Positions 17,938-26,553 are shown, counted from the first letter of the stretch. The stretch: 64,000 nt of DNA from Actinomyces sp. oral taxon 448 str. F0400 (GCF_000220835.1 NZ_GL985606.1:834376-898375); one strand, 5' to 3'. The notes: a model not told the origin generated them from the letters alone. A program made the numbers and translations.

Positions 17938-18010
17938 GGCTCTGTAGCTCAGTTGGTAGAGCGTTCGACTGAAAATCGAAAGGTCACCGGATCGACGCCG
18001 GTCGGAGCCA
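17938..18010 (+). tRNA. tRNA-Phe (anticodon GAA)
   Basis: A 73-nt cloverleaf. Acceptor GGCTCTG pairs with CGGAGCC, the anticodon loop is CTGAAAA in a TCGA stem, and the T-stem is ACCGG/CCGGT. The T-loop reads ATCGACG, with A where T54 is nearly universal. It is last of the cluster and followed by a terminator. Confidence 0.94.
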
Positions 18011-18016
18011 CTGCGA

Positions 18017-18049
18017 AAGCCCTCGGAACTCACAAGGTTCCGAGGGCTT
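18017..18049 (+). terminator. Terminator of the tRNA cluster
   Basis: A perfect 13-bp stem (18017-18029 with 18037-18049) with a 7-base loop begins 7 bases after tRNA-Phe. Confidence 0.8.
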
Positions 18050-18149
18050 CGCTCTGCCCGGAGGCGATGGCGGGCGCGCTGCGCCTGGGTGCGAACCGAT
18101 CTCGGCGGGGAGCGGGGGAGAGGGGGGCGGTGGCCGGTTCGGCTCGGTC

Positions 18150-19268
18150 TCAGCGCTGGGTCCGGCGGCCGATGGAGAGGGTGGAGATGAAGGAGGAGAT
18201 CGCGCCGAAGAGAATGCCGCCGATCGGCCACACGATCCAGCAGATGTGCCATCCGTTGCCGAGGAACCCCCACGCCAGGAAGATCACGAGGATCAGGGGC
18301 CAGTAGATGGCCGCGATGGCGTTGACGACGGGGTTGTCCGAGTCCTTCCGGCTCCACCGGTCCCACTGCCCGGGGACGCCGGCCGAGCGGCCCTCCTCGG
18401 TGAGGGTCTCGTGAGTGGAGGATGCCCAGGTGGTCGGCAGGAGGATGAACAGGCCAGCGGCGACGAGCGCGAGGGTGGTGGAGACGCCGAAGAGCGGGTA
18501 CTGGGAGCGGCCCGGCTGGTCGCTGAGGATGCCACCGGCCACGGTCGGGATGGCCGAGATGATCCACAGCCCAACGGCGAGCATGAGAGCGCGCGATCGG
18601 GGGCCCTCGTTCTCCACTCGCAGGCGGGCCGCCCAGGCGGAGACGATCGGGTTCCTCGTGAACCGTCCATCGGTTACGTGCTCCAGACCCGCGAAGGACC
18701 GGTGGCGCTGCATGAGGATGAGGACGCCCATCATGACGAGGACGAGGGTCAGGGCCAGGCCGATGACCATCGCCAGCTGCTCGCCGAATCCGGACGTTCC
18801 CGTTCCGTCGTCGCCGCTCAGCCCGATCGCGGTGAGCAGCGGGATGGGGGCCAGGACGAACAGGGCGACGCCTCGGCTGAGCAGTCGGCCGGTCCGGCGC
18901 CGGGCCTCGGCGAGGGCCTGCGCGTCCGGGAGGGTGATAACGGGGTAGCCGACGGAGGCGTCGTCCTGCGAGAGCGATGCGGCCCCGGTCTTCGGGGCGG
19001 CCGAGGACTCTGCGGCGACGCCGGCGGCTCCGGCGTCGCCGGCCGAGCGGATGTCCGGCAGGATGCCGAGTGCGGGTGCGAGCTCCTCGAGGTTGCCGAA
19101 GTCGGTGATGACCTGGCCGACGGCCTCATTGTGGGTCTTGCCGCGCCCGATGGCGTCGGCGTAGGCGTCCTCCATCATGGCGCGAAGTTCTCCCTTGGCC
19201 TCCAGGAGGCGGGGGGTGGCGGGGTAGGGGACGAACATGGCGTCGAGGAAGGTGTCGATGGCGTCCAT
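18150..19268 (-). CDS. HAAS/permease-prefix domain membrane protein
   Basis: A 372-residue protein. The N-terminal roughly 70 residues are a helical HAAS/DUF1700-type domain (LLEAKGELRAMMEDAYADAIGRGKTHNEAVGQVITDFGNLEELA). A linker and then about six membrane helices in paired blocks (about 150-215, 245-320, 335-365) follow. HAAS domains occur almost always beside PadR regulators and are thought to relay a signal between regulator and membrane. The start overlaps the padR stop (TGATG). The ligand and regulated process are unknown. Confidence 0.8.
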   Translation of the reverse strand: MDAIDTFLDAMFVPYPATPRLLEAKGELRAMMEDAYADAIGRGKTHNEAVGQVITDFGNLEELAPALGILPDIRSAGDAGAAGVAAESSAAPKTGAASLSQDDASVGYPVITLPDAQALAEARRRTGRLLSRGVALFVLAPIPLLTAIGLSGDDGTGTSGFGEQLAMVIGLALTLVLVMMGVLILMQRHRSFAGLEHVTDGRFTRNPIVSAWAARLRVENEGPRSRALMLAVGLWIISAIPTVAGGILSDQPGRSQYPLFGVSTTLALVAAGLFILLPTTWASSTHETLTEEGRSAGVPGQWDRWSRKDSDNPVVNAIAAIYWPLILVIFLAWGFLGNGWHICWIVWPIGGILFGAISSFISTLSIGRRTQR

Positions 19269-19600
19269 CAGTGGCGGTGTCCTTGTGCGAATCGGTCGAT
19301 GAGGGTCTTGGTGTCCTCCCACTCGGCGAGCTTGTCCGCCAGATGGGCGGCGCCGCCATCAGTGAGACGGTAGTACGTGCGGGGCTTGCCGGAAGCGGAG
19401 GTGTCCGCGTAGGAGGAGGCGAGCCCGGCGGCCTCCAGGCGCTTGAGCGCCGAGTAGAGAGTGGTCTGCTTGATCGTGTACTCGCCCGCCGAGACCTCGG
19501 TGATCGTCTTGGCGAGCTCGTAGGCGTACGAGGGTCTGTCGTGCAGGAGCGTCAGCACAATGAGATCGATGTAGCCGCGGATGGCATCGGCGCTGATCAC
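19268..19600 (-). CDS. PadR family transcriptional regulator
   Basis: A 110-residue PadR protein: winged HTH (GYIDLIVLTLLHDRPSYAYELAKTI, then TIKQTTLYSALKRLEAAGLASS and GKPRTYYRLT) and a short C-terminal dimerisation helix. GTG 19600 is preferred over an upstream in-frame start because AAGGAG lies 6 bases before it and the length is standard. It probably autoregulates through the palindrome between the -35 and -10 positions. It is co-transcribed with the HAAS membrane protein. Confidence 0.92.
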   Translation of the reverse strand: MISADAIRGYIDLIVLTLLHDRPSYAYELAKTITEVSAGEYTIKQTTLYSALKRLEAAGLASSYADTSASGKPRTYYRLTDGGAAHLADKLAEWEDTKTLIDRFAQGHRH

Positions 19601-19635
19601 TCGGAACTCCTTTCGGATCGGTTCCTGAGGGATGC

Positions 19636-19664
19636 GTACGACTAACATACTACGACAGTCGTAC
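19636..19664 (-). promoter_or_regulatory. padR promoter with PadR-type palindrome
   Basis: TACGAC-A-GTCGTA (19651-19663) is a perfect palindrome, nested in a wider GTACGACT...AGTCGTAC repeat (19636-19643, 19657-19664). Read on the minus strand it falls between a TTAGAC-like -35 and a TAGTAT-like -10. This position suits autorepression by PadR. Binding is inferred. Confidence 0.6.
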
Positions 19665-19817
19665 TGTGTCTAACATGGTTTGTCCGACGTGATACACCGT
19701 GCGTGCTGTGTCTCGCATGCTGCGCGAGGCTCGTAGGAGAGGACGTCGAGGTGCTGCTCGAGCCGCCCCCGGTCCTCGCACAGCCGGCTCCCAGGAGCGA
19801 CTCCTAAGGTGACGGCC

Positions 19818-21332
19818 ATGAACCTCCCGCCTCTCGCAGTGGTAGCGAGCACCTCCCTTACAACGGTCACGCGTGCGACCGATGCCGGCCCCACCCCCAC
19901 CCCCGGTCCCTCCGAATCTCCGACCATCGACATCGCTCAAACTGCCGAGACCGTCACCGAGACCGCGGTTAACGTGGCCAGTATCGCCTTGCGGGTCGGG
20001 GCCGGAGCCGCCATCGGTCTCATCCTCGCCTTCATCGGTATCGTCATCCTGCGCGCACTCGGCCGCCGTCAGACCATGTACGCCGAAATCGGCCGCTACA
20101 CGCGCACCGCTCTCTACGTCCTGGCGGGCGTCACCGGCGGTTACCTCGGCGCGGAGCTGGCCGTCGCCACCGTCGCCACGCCCGACTGGGCCCAGGCGGC
20201 CCTGCAGGCGCTGCGCATCGGCATCATCCTCTCCCTCTCGTGGGTCGTCGTCGGCCTGGCCAAGGCCCTCGAGTCGAGCATTGTCGCCGGCGTGCACGCC
20301 AGCGGCGACCCGGGGCGCGCCAGTCGCGTCACCACCCAGGCGCAGGTCCTGCGGCGCGTGGCCGAGGTCATCATCATCATCTGCGGCCTGGTCGGCGCCG
20401 TCATGACCTTCCCGGGGGCCCGTCTGGCCATGGGCTCCCTGCTCGCCTCGGCCAGCCTGGTTTCCGTGATCGCCGGTCTGGCCGCGCAGTCGACGCTGGG
20501 AAATGTCTTCGCCGGCATCCAACTGGCCCTCACCGACGCGATCCGCGTCGACGACATCGTCGTCGTCGGCAAGGAGCAGGGCGCCATCGAGGAGATCACA
20601 TTGACCTACGTCGTCGTGCGCATCTGGGACGATCGTCGCCTGATCTACCCCTCCACGTACTTCACCCAGAATCCCTTCGCCAACTGGTCGCGGCGCGGCA
20701 CGCAGCACGTGGGCACCCTGACCCTGGACCTGGATTGGCGGGTGCCGGTCGCCTCGGTGCGCGCCGAGCTCGCCCGCGTGGTCGCCTCCTCCTCCGTCTG
20801 GGACGGGCGCACCGCCAACCTCGACGTCACCGACACCTCCAGCGGCACGGTCACGCTGCGCATCGCCGTGTCCGGTAAGAATCCCTCCGACGTCTTCACC
20901 CTCCAGTGCTACGTGCGCGAGGAGCTCGTGGCCTGGCTCCAGCGCGAGGCGCCCTTCGCTCTGCCTCGCACCCGTGTGGAGGTCGAGCAGGTCCAGGTCA
21001 CCCACGACCCCCAGCCCGAGGAGGTGGCCCGTTTGGCCGAGGAACTGGTCGCCCTCCAGCACGACGACGGCGCCGCCGTCAGCGCCGACACCACCACCGC
21101 CGTGCGCCGGCCCAAGGAGGGCGATCCCATCGAGGAGGCTCGTGTGCGCGCGGCCGCCAAGGGCCTGTCCCGCCTGCGTCGGGCGCGGCGTGAAAAAGTG
21201 CGCCGGCGCCGGATCCTGGCGCGCGATGCCCAGTGGCGTCAGGACGACTCCTCCCTGCCCCGGCACGAGGCCGATCCCACCGAGTCCACGAGCATCATCT
21301 CCACCGACGAGCAGAAGAAGCTCCTCGAATAA
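19818..21332 (+). CDS. MscS-family mechanosensitive ion channel
   Basis: A 504-residue protein. An N-terminal Thr/Pro-rich segment is followed by membrane helices at about 50-80, 95-115, 135-155 and a pore helix at about 185-230, then the MscS beta domain (GNVFAGIQLALTDAIRVDDIVVV, about 235-300). The C-terminal cytoplasmic domain is followed by a charged tail rich in Arg and acidic residues (about 430-504). The family releases solutes on hypo-osmotic shock. ATG 19818 is chosen because AAGGTG stands 7 bases before it; GTG 19809 is an alternative. A terminator follows. Confidence 0.9.
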   Translation: MNLPPLAVVASTSLTTVTRATDAGPTPTPGPSESPTIDIAQTAETVTETAVNVASIALRVGAGAAIGLILAFIGIVILRALGRRQTMYAEIGRYTRTALYVLAGVTGGYLGAELAVATVATPDWAQAALQALRIGIILSLSWVVVGLAKALESSIVAGVHASGDPGRASRVTTQAQVLRRVAEVIIIICGLVGAVMTFPGARLAMGSLLASASLVSVIAGLAAQSTLGNVFAGIQLALTDAIRVDDIVVVGKEQGAIEEITLTYVVVRIWDDRRLIYPSTYFTQNPFANWSRRGTQHVGTLTLDLDWRVPVASVRAELARVVASSSVWDGRTANLDVTDTSSGTVTLRIAVSGKNPSDVFTLQCYVREELVAWLQREAPFALPRTRVEVEQVQVTHDPQPEEVARLAEELVALQHDDGAAVSADTTTAVRRPKEGDPIEEARVRAAAKGLSRLRRARREKVRRRRILARDAQWRQDDSSLPRHEADPTESTSIISTDEQKKLLE

Positions 21333-21351
21333 AGACTCCCGGAGTGGGCGC

Positions 21352-21389
21352 GCTCCGCGTGCCGGACGCCGGCGCCCGGCATGCGGAGC
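21352..21389 (+). terminator. Terminator after the MscS gene
   Basis: A 14-bp stem (21352-21365 with 21376-21389) with one G-T wobble and a 10-base loop starts 19 bases past the mscS stop. Confidence 0.75.
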
Positions 21390-21453
21390 CCTCGCCATTC
21401 CCGATGCGTGAACGTTGCTCGCACCCGCGCCGGAAGCGGGCCACCATGTCCCC

Positions 21454-21924
21454 GTGACCGATACCAACGCCCGCAGCACCGCCGACGAGCCCCGCCTCGA
21501 CCCGGCCGCCATCGCCCGCACCGATGCCCAGTGGCGCGCCCTGCTCGATCCACTCGAATACCACGTCCTGCGCGAGGCCGGCACCGAGCGGCCCTTCACC
21601 GGAGCTCTTCTGGACGAGAGTCGCACAGGCGTCTACCGCTGCCGCGGCTGCGGTGCCGAGCTGTTCCGCTCCGCCGCCAAGTTCGACTCCCGCTGCGGCT
21701 GGCCCTCCTTCTACGATCCTTCCGATTCGCGGGCCGTGACCCTGTCCACCGACACCAGTCACGGGATGGCGCGCACCGAGGTCCGCTGCGCCGCCTGCGG
21801 CTCCCATCTCGGCCACGTCTTCGACGACGCGCCCGGCACGCCCACCGGCCGGCGCTACTGCATGAACTCCGTGTGCCTGACCTTCGAGGCCGATGACGCG
21901 GCGGGTTCCGAATCGCTGGACTGA
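21454..21924 (+). CDS. msrB: Peptide-methionine (R)-S-oxide reductase MsrB
   Basis: A 156-residue MsrB. The two zinc CxxC motifs are [11 protein letters not shown] and [14 protein letters not shown], the core is [11 protein letters not shown], and the catalytic segment [11 protein letters not shown] holds the reducing Cys. It repairs methionine-R-sulfoxide in proteins with thioredoxin. The GTG at 21454 gives the normal length; an in-frame TTG 39 bases upstream is possible. The downstream transporter starts 9 bases later, so they may be co-transcribed. Confidence 0.93.
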   Translation: MTDTNARSTADEPRLDPAAIARTDAQWRALLDPLEYHVLREAGTERPFTGALLDESRTGVYRCRGCGAELFRSAAKFDSRCGWPSFYDPSDSRAVTLSTDTSHGMARTEVRCAACGSHLGHVFDDAPGTPTGRRYCMNSVCLTFEADDAAGSESLD

Positions 21925-21933
21925 GGCGGAGCC

Positions 21934-22911
21934 GTGGGCGACGTCATCGGCAGCTTGGCCGTCTTCGCCGTCGTCATCGGCGTCGGCTGGTTGCTGGTGC
22001 GCACCGGCGCCGTCCAGTCCGACGCGGACACCGTCCTCACCCGCGTCTGCTTCTTCGCCGCTACCCCGGCTCTGCTCATCGGCACCCTGGCGGACACCGA
22101 CCTGAGCGCCGTCGCTAGCGCCGGCACGCTCGCCGCGCTCGCAGCCGAAGTCCTGGCGATCCTGAGCGCCTGGCTCCTGCACCGGCTCATCCTGCACCGC
22201 ACGACGGCGGAGGCGACCATCGGCGCCCTCGCCTCCGGCTATGTCAATGCCGCGAATCTCGGCATTCCCGTCCTTGTTCTGGTCCGGGGCGACGCGACTC
22301 CGATCGCCCCGGTCCTGCTCCTCCAGCTCCTCGTCATCACGCCCGCGACCTTCGCGATCCTCGATGCCGTCACCCGGCGCGGCAGCCCCTCCCGCCTGGC
22401 GACCTTCACCATCCCCGTGCGCAATCCCCTCCTGCTGGCCGTGGTCGCCGGGGTCGCCGTCAATCTCGGCGGGGTGGACCTCGACGGCATCGCGGGTGGC
22501 CGTCTGCGCGAGATCATCAGCACTCTCGGACGCATCGCCGTGCCGCTCATGATGCTCTCCCTGGGCATGAGTCTGGCGGCCTCCCGGCTGCGCGCGCCGT
22601 CGGGCGAGGGCGCCCCCGCTCCGCCGCCCGAACCGGTGCACAATGCGGCCGACCGGGCGGCTCTGCGCTGGGCGCTGGGCTGGAAGCTGCTCGTTCTGCC
22701 GGGGATCGCGGCTCTGGGCGGATTCGGCCTGGGGCTGCGCGGGCCGGACCTCCTCGTCCCCGTCACCACCGCTTGCCTCCCGACGGCTCAGAACGTCTTC
22801 ATGTACGCCTCGCGCTACGGCGTGGCCAAGCCGCTGGCCCGCGACGCCGTGCTGCTGACGACCGTCGGATTCGCACCGATCATCCTGATCGCCGCCGCGG
22901 TGCTGGGGTGA
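21934..22911 (+). CDS. AEC (auxin efflux carrier) family transporter
   Basis: A 325-residue membrane protein with about ten helices in the AEC (MleP/YwkB-like) pattern: GWLLVRTGAVQSDADTVLTRVCFFAATPALLI at the N-terminus, GYVNAANLGIPVLVLVRG, VRNPLLLAVVAGVAVNLGG, and PTAQNVFMYASRYG in the second half. The family exports or exchanges carboxylates and related anions. The GTG start has GGCGGA upstream. The substrate is not predictable. It follows msrB by 9 bases. Confidence 0.85.
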   Translation: MGDVIGSLAVFAVVIGVGWLLVRTGAVQSDADTVLTRVCFFAATPALLIGTLADTDLSAVASAGTLAALAAEVLAILSAWLLHRLILHRTTAEATIGALASGYVNAANLGIPVLVLVRGDATPIAPVLLLQLLVITPATFAILDAVTRRGSPSRLATFTIPVRNPLLLAVVAGVAVNLGGVDLDGIAGGRLREIISTLGRIAVPLMMLSLGMSLAASRLRAPSGEGAPAPPPEPVHNAADRAALRWALGWKLLVLPGIAALGGFGLGLRGPDLLVPVTTACLPTAQNVFMYASRYGVAKPLARDAVLLTTVGFAPIILIAAAVLG

Positions 22912-22944
22912 GTGAGATGGAATGCGCCGGCCGAATCGGCCGGG

Positions 22945-23313
22945 CTACTCGTCGAGCTTGTAGGTGGCGAAGTACTTATCGTCTTCGTGCTTGACCTTGC
23001 ATGTGAATGCTGTGCCGGCCTCGTCGGGGCCGCCCGACTGAGCGACCGTGCCGGTGATCTCCCAGTGGGTGTCGTTGACCGCCGTGACGGTCACGTCGGA
23101 GAAGGCGGCGCGCTGCGGGTCGTCGAGTCCGCTGGCCACGCGCTCCTGGCAGGCGTCCCGCGCCCGGTCCTGCGGGGGCTGATCGTCGCCCTTTCGATTG
23201 CACGCCCACAGGAGACCGCCGACGAGGACTGCGAGGACGAGGAGGCCGATGAGGATCCTGATCCGCACCCGGGCGTTCGAGCGCGTCTCGTACGGTGAGA
23301 TCTCCCGGCGCAT
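22945..23313 (-). CDS. Small membrane-anchored or lipoprotein-like hypothetical protein
   Basis: A 122-residue protein with no family recognised. A short basic N-terminus (MRREISPYETRSNARVRIR) and one hydrophobic helix (about 18-37) end in LLWAC, a plausible lipobox with Cys38; either membrane anchoring or lipidation fits. The roughly 85-residue extracytoplasmic part (RDACQERVASGLDDPQRAAFSDVTVTAVNDTHWEITG...FTCKVKHEDDKY) has two Cys and a beta-rich look. AAGGAGGT lies 6 bases before the ATG. It converges with the AEC gene. Confidence 0.75.
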   Translation of the reverse strand: MRREISPYETRSNARVRIRILIGLLVLAVLVGGLLWACNRKGDDQPPQDRARDACQERVASGLDDPQRAAFSDVTVTAVNDTHWEITGTVAQSGGPDEAGTAFTCKVKHEDDKYFATYKLDE

Positions 23314-23430
23314 CGCGATAACCTCCTTCGAACACGCGGCAGTGCGGTGGTTCAACAGCGTAGACGAAAGGGGAACCCCGGTCCACGATCACGGTTCCGC
23401 CTTCCGGTCGGCGATGGGAGGAGTCCGGGC

Positions 23431-24144
23431 TCAGGCCTCGAGGAAACCGCGCAGACCGCGGTCCAGGAGGACCGTCCGTACTTCGGCGACCAGGTCGCGC
23501 ATGCGGGTCTCGGCGGTTTCGGCGTCGCCGGCGGCGATGGCGTGAGCGACGCGCTCGTGAAGTTCGAGCGCCTCGGCCACGGGCACCTGGACCTCGCCGG
23601 TCAGGCGGGCGCGCCCGGAGAGCACCTCCGCGACAACGCCGGTGAGCGCCTCGAAGGTGTCGTTGTGGCTGGCCTTGAGCACGAGACTGTGGAAGGCGAT
23701 GTCCTCCTTCAGGTAGGAGGCCACGATTCCGGTGGTTCCCTTGACCCGGATGGAGTCCGCCAGCGTCAGCAGCCGGGAGCGCTGCCTCTCGGTGGCGCGG
23801 CGGGCCGCCGCCGCGGCGGCGACCGGTTCGACGGCGGCGCGCAGCTCGGTGAGGGCGCCGAGTTTCGGGCCGCGCGGGTCGACCTCGAGCTGCCAGCGCA
23901 CCACCTGGGGCGCCAGCGCCGACCATTTCTCACGCGGGCGCACCACGATGCCGACGCGACGGCGCGAGACGACCACGCCCAAGGATTCCAGGGCGCGCAC
24001 GCAATCGCGGGCCAGGGTTCGTGACACCCCGTATCGGGATTGGACGTCCTCCAGGGTCAGTGAGGCGCCCGGAGCGATCTCGCCGCCGACGACGGCGCGC
24101 CCGAGCGCATCCAGGACGTCGTGGTGTCGATCGGTGGTGGGCAT
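23431..24144 (-). CDS. gntR: GntR/FadR-type (FCD) regulator, probable gluconate repressor
   Basis: A 237-residue GntR-family regulator. The wHTH lies at about residues 8-70 (LTLEDVQSRYGVSRTLARDCVRALESLGVV). The FCD ligand domain (about 95-225) has the metal/ligand His pattern (FHSLVLKASHN, LHERVAHAI). It is divergent from the gluconokinase-permease pair, which it most likely represses in the absence of gluconate or its phosphate. ATG 24144 is used; an in-frame upstream extension exists but lacks support. The gntR name refers to role, inferred from context. Confidence 0.85.
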   Translation of the reverse strand: MPTTDRHHDVLDALGRAVVGGEIAPGASLTLEDVQSRYGVSRTLARDCVRALESLGVVVSRRRVGIVVRPREKWSALAPQVVRWQLEVDPRGPKLGALTELRAAVEPVAAAAAARRATERQRSRLLTLADSIRVKGTTGIVASYLKEDIAFHSLVLKASHNDTFEALTGVVAEVLSGRARLTGEVQVPVAEALELHERVAHAIAAGDAETAETRMRDLVAEVRTVLLDRGLRGFLEA

Positions 24145-24298
24145 GACTGCACTTTCGCACGGGGAACGTCCGCAGGCGATCGGATCCACCACCGCGTCGA
24201 TGCGCGGAGCCGGCGGAATCGAAAGTCGCCGCCCTCATCCTAGCGGGCGGGCGCTTCCGCTCCGTCAACGCTCGCCCGACGATGGGAGAACGCACCTC

Positions 24299-24359
24299 TT
24301 CCAAAAATAGTATGTTCCATGTATAATCGTTGTATCAGTGATCAACAATGATGTGATCA
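24299..24359 (+). promoter_or_regulatory. Gluconate operon promoter and operator region
   Basis: TATAAT (24322-24327) is a perfect -10, with a weak TTCCAA -35 at 24299-24304 (17-base spacing). Two TGATCA hexamers (24339-24344, 24354-24359; 15 bases apart) lie just downstream of the expected start and form a likely operator for the divergent FCD regulator. The tract is strikingly AT-rich for this genome. Confidence 0.65.
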
Positions 24360-24373
24360 AGGAGTGAGTGACC

Positions 24374-24886
24374 ATGACCCGCCCCGTCGAGCACCTCGTC
24401 CTCATGGGCGTGGCGGGCTGCGGTAAGACGACCGCCGCCGATAATCTCCATCGGGCCCTCGGCTGGCCGATCGCCGAGGCCGACGACTTCCACCCGGCCG
24501 CCAACATCGCCAAGATGAGCCGAGGCGTCCCCCTGACCGACGAGGACCGGTGGCCCTGGCTGACATCTTTGCGGGACTGGATGAGCGCGCGCGCCGCTGA
24601 CGGCATCAGGACCATCGTCACCTGCTCGGCGCTCAAGCGCTCCTACCGGGACCTGCTGTCCGAGGCGGAGGGCCGCGTCTTCTTCATCCATCTGCTCGCC
24701 GATCCCGACGAGCTGCGCGAGCGCATGGCCCACCGCGAAGGGCACTTCATGCCCCCGGCCCTCCTACCCTCCCAGTTCGCCGCCCTCGAGCCCCTGGACG
24801 ACGACGAGGACGGCGTCACCGTGGTGTCGCGTCCTACCCCCGAGGAGACCCTCGACGCGATCCTCGCCGCGCTTGAGCGCGCCTGA
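24374..24886 (+). CDS. gntK: Gluconokinase
   Basis: A 170-residue small P-loop gluconokinase: Walker A MGVAGCGKTT (about residues 11-20), EADDFHPAANIAKMSRGVPLTDEDRWPWL (substrate loop), VTCSALKRSYRDLL, and HFMPPALLPSQFAALEPL, all diagnostic of the GntK/IdnK family. It converts D-gluconate to 6-phosphogluconate for the pentose phosphate pathway. ATG 24374 is preceded by AAGGAG. It forms an operon with the permease 65 bases downstream. Confidence 0.95.
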   Translation: MTRPVEHLVLMGVAGCGKTTAADNLHRALGWPIAEADDFHPAANIAKMSRGVPLTDEDRWPWLTSLRDWMSARAADGIRTIVTCSALKRSYRDLLSEAEGRVFFIHLLADPDELRERMAHREGHFMPPALLPSQFAALEPLDDDEDGVTVVSRPTPEETLDAILAALERA

Positions 24887-24951
24887 CATGTCCTGATGCC
24901 CGTCCTGCCCGACATCCGATTTCCGCCCATCGACACAATCTGGAGACGACA

Positions 24952-26343
24952 ATGGCGTTCGCTTTTCCTGCCGCCGGCACGGTAACGCACGCCGACAACG
25001 ACGTGCAGCTCATCGCGGCCGCGGTTGTTGGCATCATCGCGATCATCGTGCTGATCGTATGGCGCAAGATGCATCCTTTCCTCGCGCTGACTCTCGGGTC
25101 GGCGGTCCTCGCCGCCGTCGCCGGCGTCCCCCTGGCCGACACCTTCGCCGCCTTCACCGACGGCCTGGGCTCGACGATCGGGAACGTCGGCACGCTCATC
25201 GCCTTCGGGGCGATCATCGGGCGACTCCTGATCGACTCCGGCGGCGCCGATCAGATCGTGGACACCGTCCTGGCGCGCGCGCCCGGCCCCCGGCTGCCCT
25301 GGGCGATGGCCCTGATCGCCTTCGTTGTCGGCATTCCGCTGTTCTTCGAGGTCGGTATCGTCCTGCTCATCCCCGTGGTCATGATGGTGGCGCGCCGGGC
25401 CCGCCAGCCCCTCGTTCTGGTGGGTGTACCCGCACTGGCCGGGCTGTCCGCCCTTCACGGCCTGGTGCCTCCGCACCCCGGGCCGCTCCTCGCCATCGAC
25501 TCCGTCAACGCCGACCTGGGGATGACCCTCGGCCTGGGCCTGCTGGTGGCCGTTCCCACCGTCATCATCGCCGGCCCCGTTGCCGCGCGCGCCATGGCCC
25601 GGTGGGTCCCCATCGAGGCCTCCGAGCCTCTCGGCGGGTCCGAGGACGGTGACGACGGTGCGCGCCCCTCTTTCGTCGCGTCGATCACAGTGGTGCTGCT
25701 GCCCGTGGCGCTCATGCTCCTGCGCACCGTCGTGGAGACCACCGTGTCCGAGGGCTCGCCCGCTCTTGTCGCGCACGCCGCCCTGTTCGTCGGTCAGCCC
25801 ATCGTCGCGCTGCTGATCACGGTTCTGGTCGCCATGCACCTCTTCGGCTTCCGCTTGGGCCTGCGCGCCGACCAGGTGGCGGACCGGGTGGGCTCCTCCC
25901 TCGGCCCGATCGCCGGGATCCTGCTCATCGTGGGCGCCGGTGGCGGATTCAAGCAGACCCTCGTCGACTCCGGCATCGCCGACATCATCGCCTCCTGGAT
26001 TCAGCAGGCCGCCGTTCCGGCGCTCCTGGCCGGGTGGCTCGTCGCCGTGGCGGTGCGTCTGGCTACGGGGTCGGCGACGGTGGCCACCGTCACGGCCGCG
26101 GGGATCATGGCGCCGCTCGCCGCCGGCATGCCCCCCGTCGAGGTCTCCCTCCTCGTGCTGGCCATCGGCGCCGGCTCGGTGTTCCTCTCCCACGTCAACG
26201 ACGCCGGCTTCTGGCTGGTTAAGGAGTACTTCGGGATGACGGTGGGGCAGACCTTCAAAACGTGGTCGCTCATGGAGACGCTCCTGTCGGTGACCGCCAT
26301 GGTGGCGATCAGCGTCATCGCCCTCGTCCTTGGGCTGTTCTAG
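24952..26343 (+). CDS. gntP: GntP-family gluconate:H+ symporter
   Basis: A 463-residue transporter with about 12-14 helices. Diagnostic segments are FFEVGIVLLIPVVMMVARR, GLVPPHPGPLLA, GPIAGILLIVGAGGGFKQTLVDSGI, ATGSATVATVTAAGI and SHVNDAGFWLVKEYFGM, the GntP/IdnT pattern. It imports gluconate for the kinase upstream. It ends just before a very long palindrome that probably terminates the operon. Confidence 0.94.
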   Translation: MAFAFPAAGTVTHADNDVQLIAAAVVGIIAIIVLIVWRKMHPFLALTLGSAVLAAVAGVPLADTFAAFTDGLGSTIGNVGTLIAFGAIIGRLLIDSGGADQIVDTVLARAPGPRLPWAMALIAFVVGIPLFFEVGIVLLIPVVMMVARRARQPLVLVGVPALAGLSALHGLVPPHPGPLLAIDSVNADLGMTLGLGLLVAVPTVIIAGPVAARAMARWVPIEASEPLGGSEDGDDGARPSFVASITVVLLPVALMLLRTVVETTVSEGSPALVAHAALFVGQPIVALLITVLVAMHLFGFRLGLRADQVADRVGSSLGPIAGILLIVGAGGGFKQTLVDSGIADIIASWIQQAAVPALLAGWLVAVAVRLATGSATVATVTAAGIMAPLAAGMPPVEVSLLVLAIGAGSVFLSHVNDAGFWLVKEYFGMTVGQTFKTWSLMETLLSVTAMVAISVIALVLGLF

Positions 26344-26362
26344 GGCGCGCCCACTGGCGATA

Positions 26363-26419
26363 TCGACATTCTCGTACGAGGTCGACGGCGCCGCCGTCGA
26401 CCTCGTACGAGAATGTCGA
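26363..26419. terminator. 28-bp perfect inverted repeat between convergent gntP and tRNA-Lys
   Basis: A 28-base arm (26363-26390) is matched perfectly by 26392-26419, with one C in the middle. Each arm also contains the self-complementary CTCGTACGAG. It lies 20 bases past the gntP stop and about 60 bases beyond the 3' end of the opposing tRNA-Lys gene, which suits a bidirectional terminator. No T tract follows. A binding site or cruciform role cannot be excluded. Confidence 0.65.
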
Positions 26420-26479
26420 CCTCAGAGGAGGACGATGCCAGGTGGGTGCCGGTGTCGGCGTCCGGGCCCGCGGGCGGGG

Positions 26480-26553
26480 TGCCCCCTGTGGGGCTCGAAC
26501 CCACGACCTTCGGATTAAAAGTCCGCAGCTCTGACCAGCTGAGCTAAGGGGGC
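26480..26553 (-). tRNA. tRNA-Lys (anticodon TTT)
   Basis: A 74-nt cloverleaf on the minus strand. Acceptor GCCCCCT pairs with AGGGGGC, the D-arm is GCTCAGCTGGTCAGAGC, the anticodon loop is CTTTTAA in a GGA stem, and the T-arm is GTGGGTTCGAGCCCCAC. The discriminator is A; CCA is not encoded. Confidence 0.96.
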
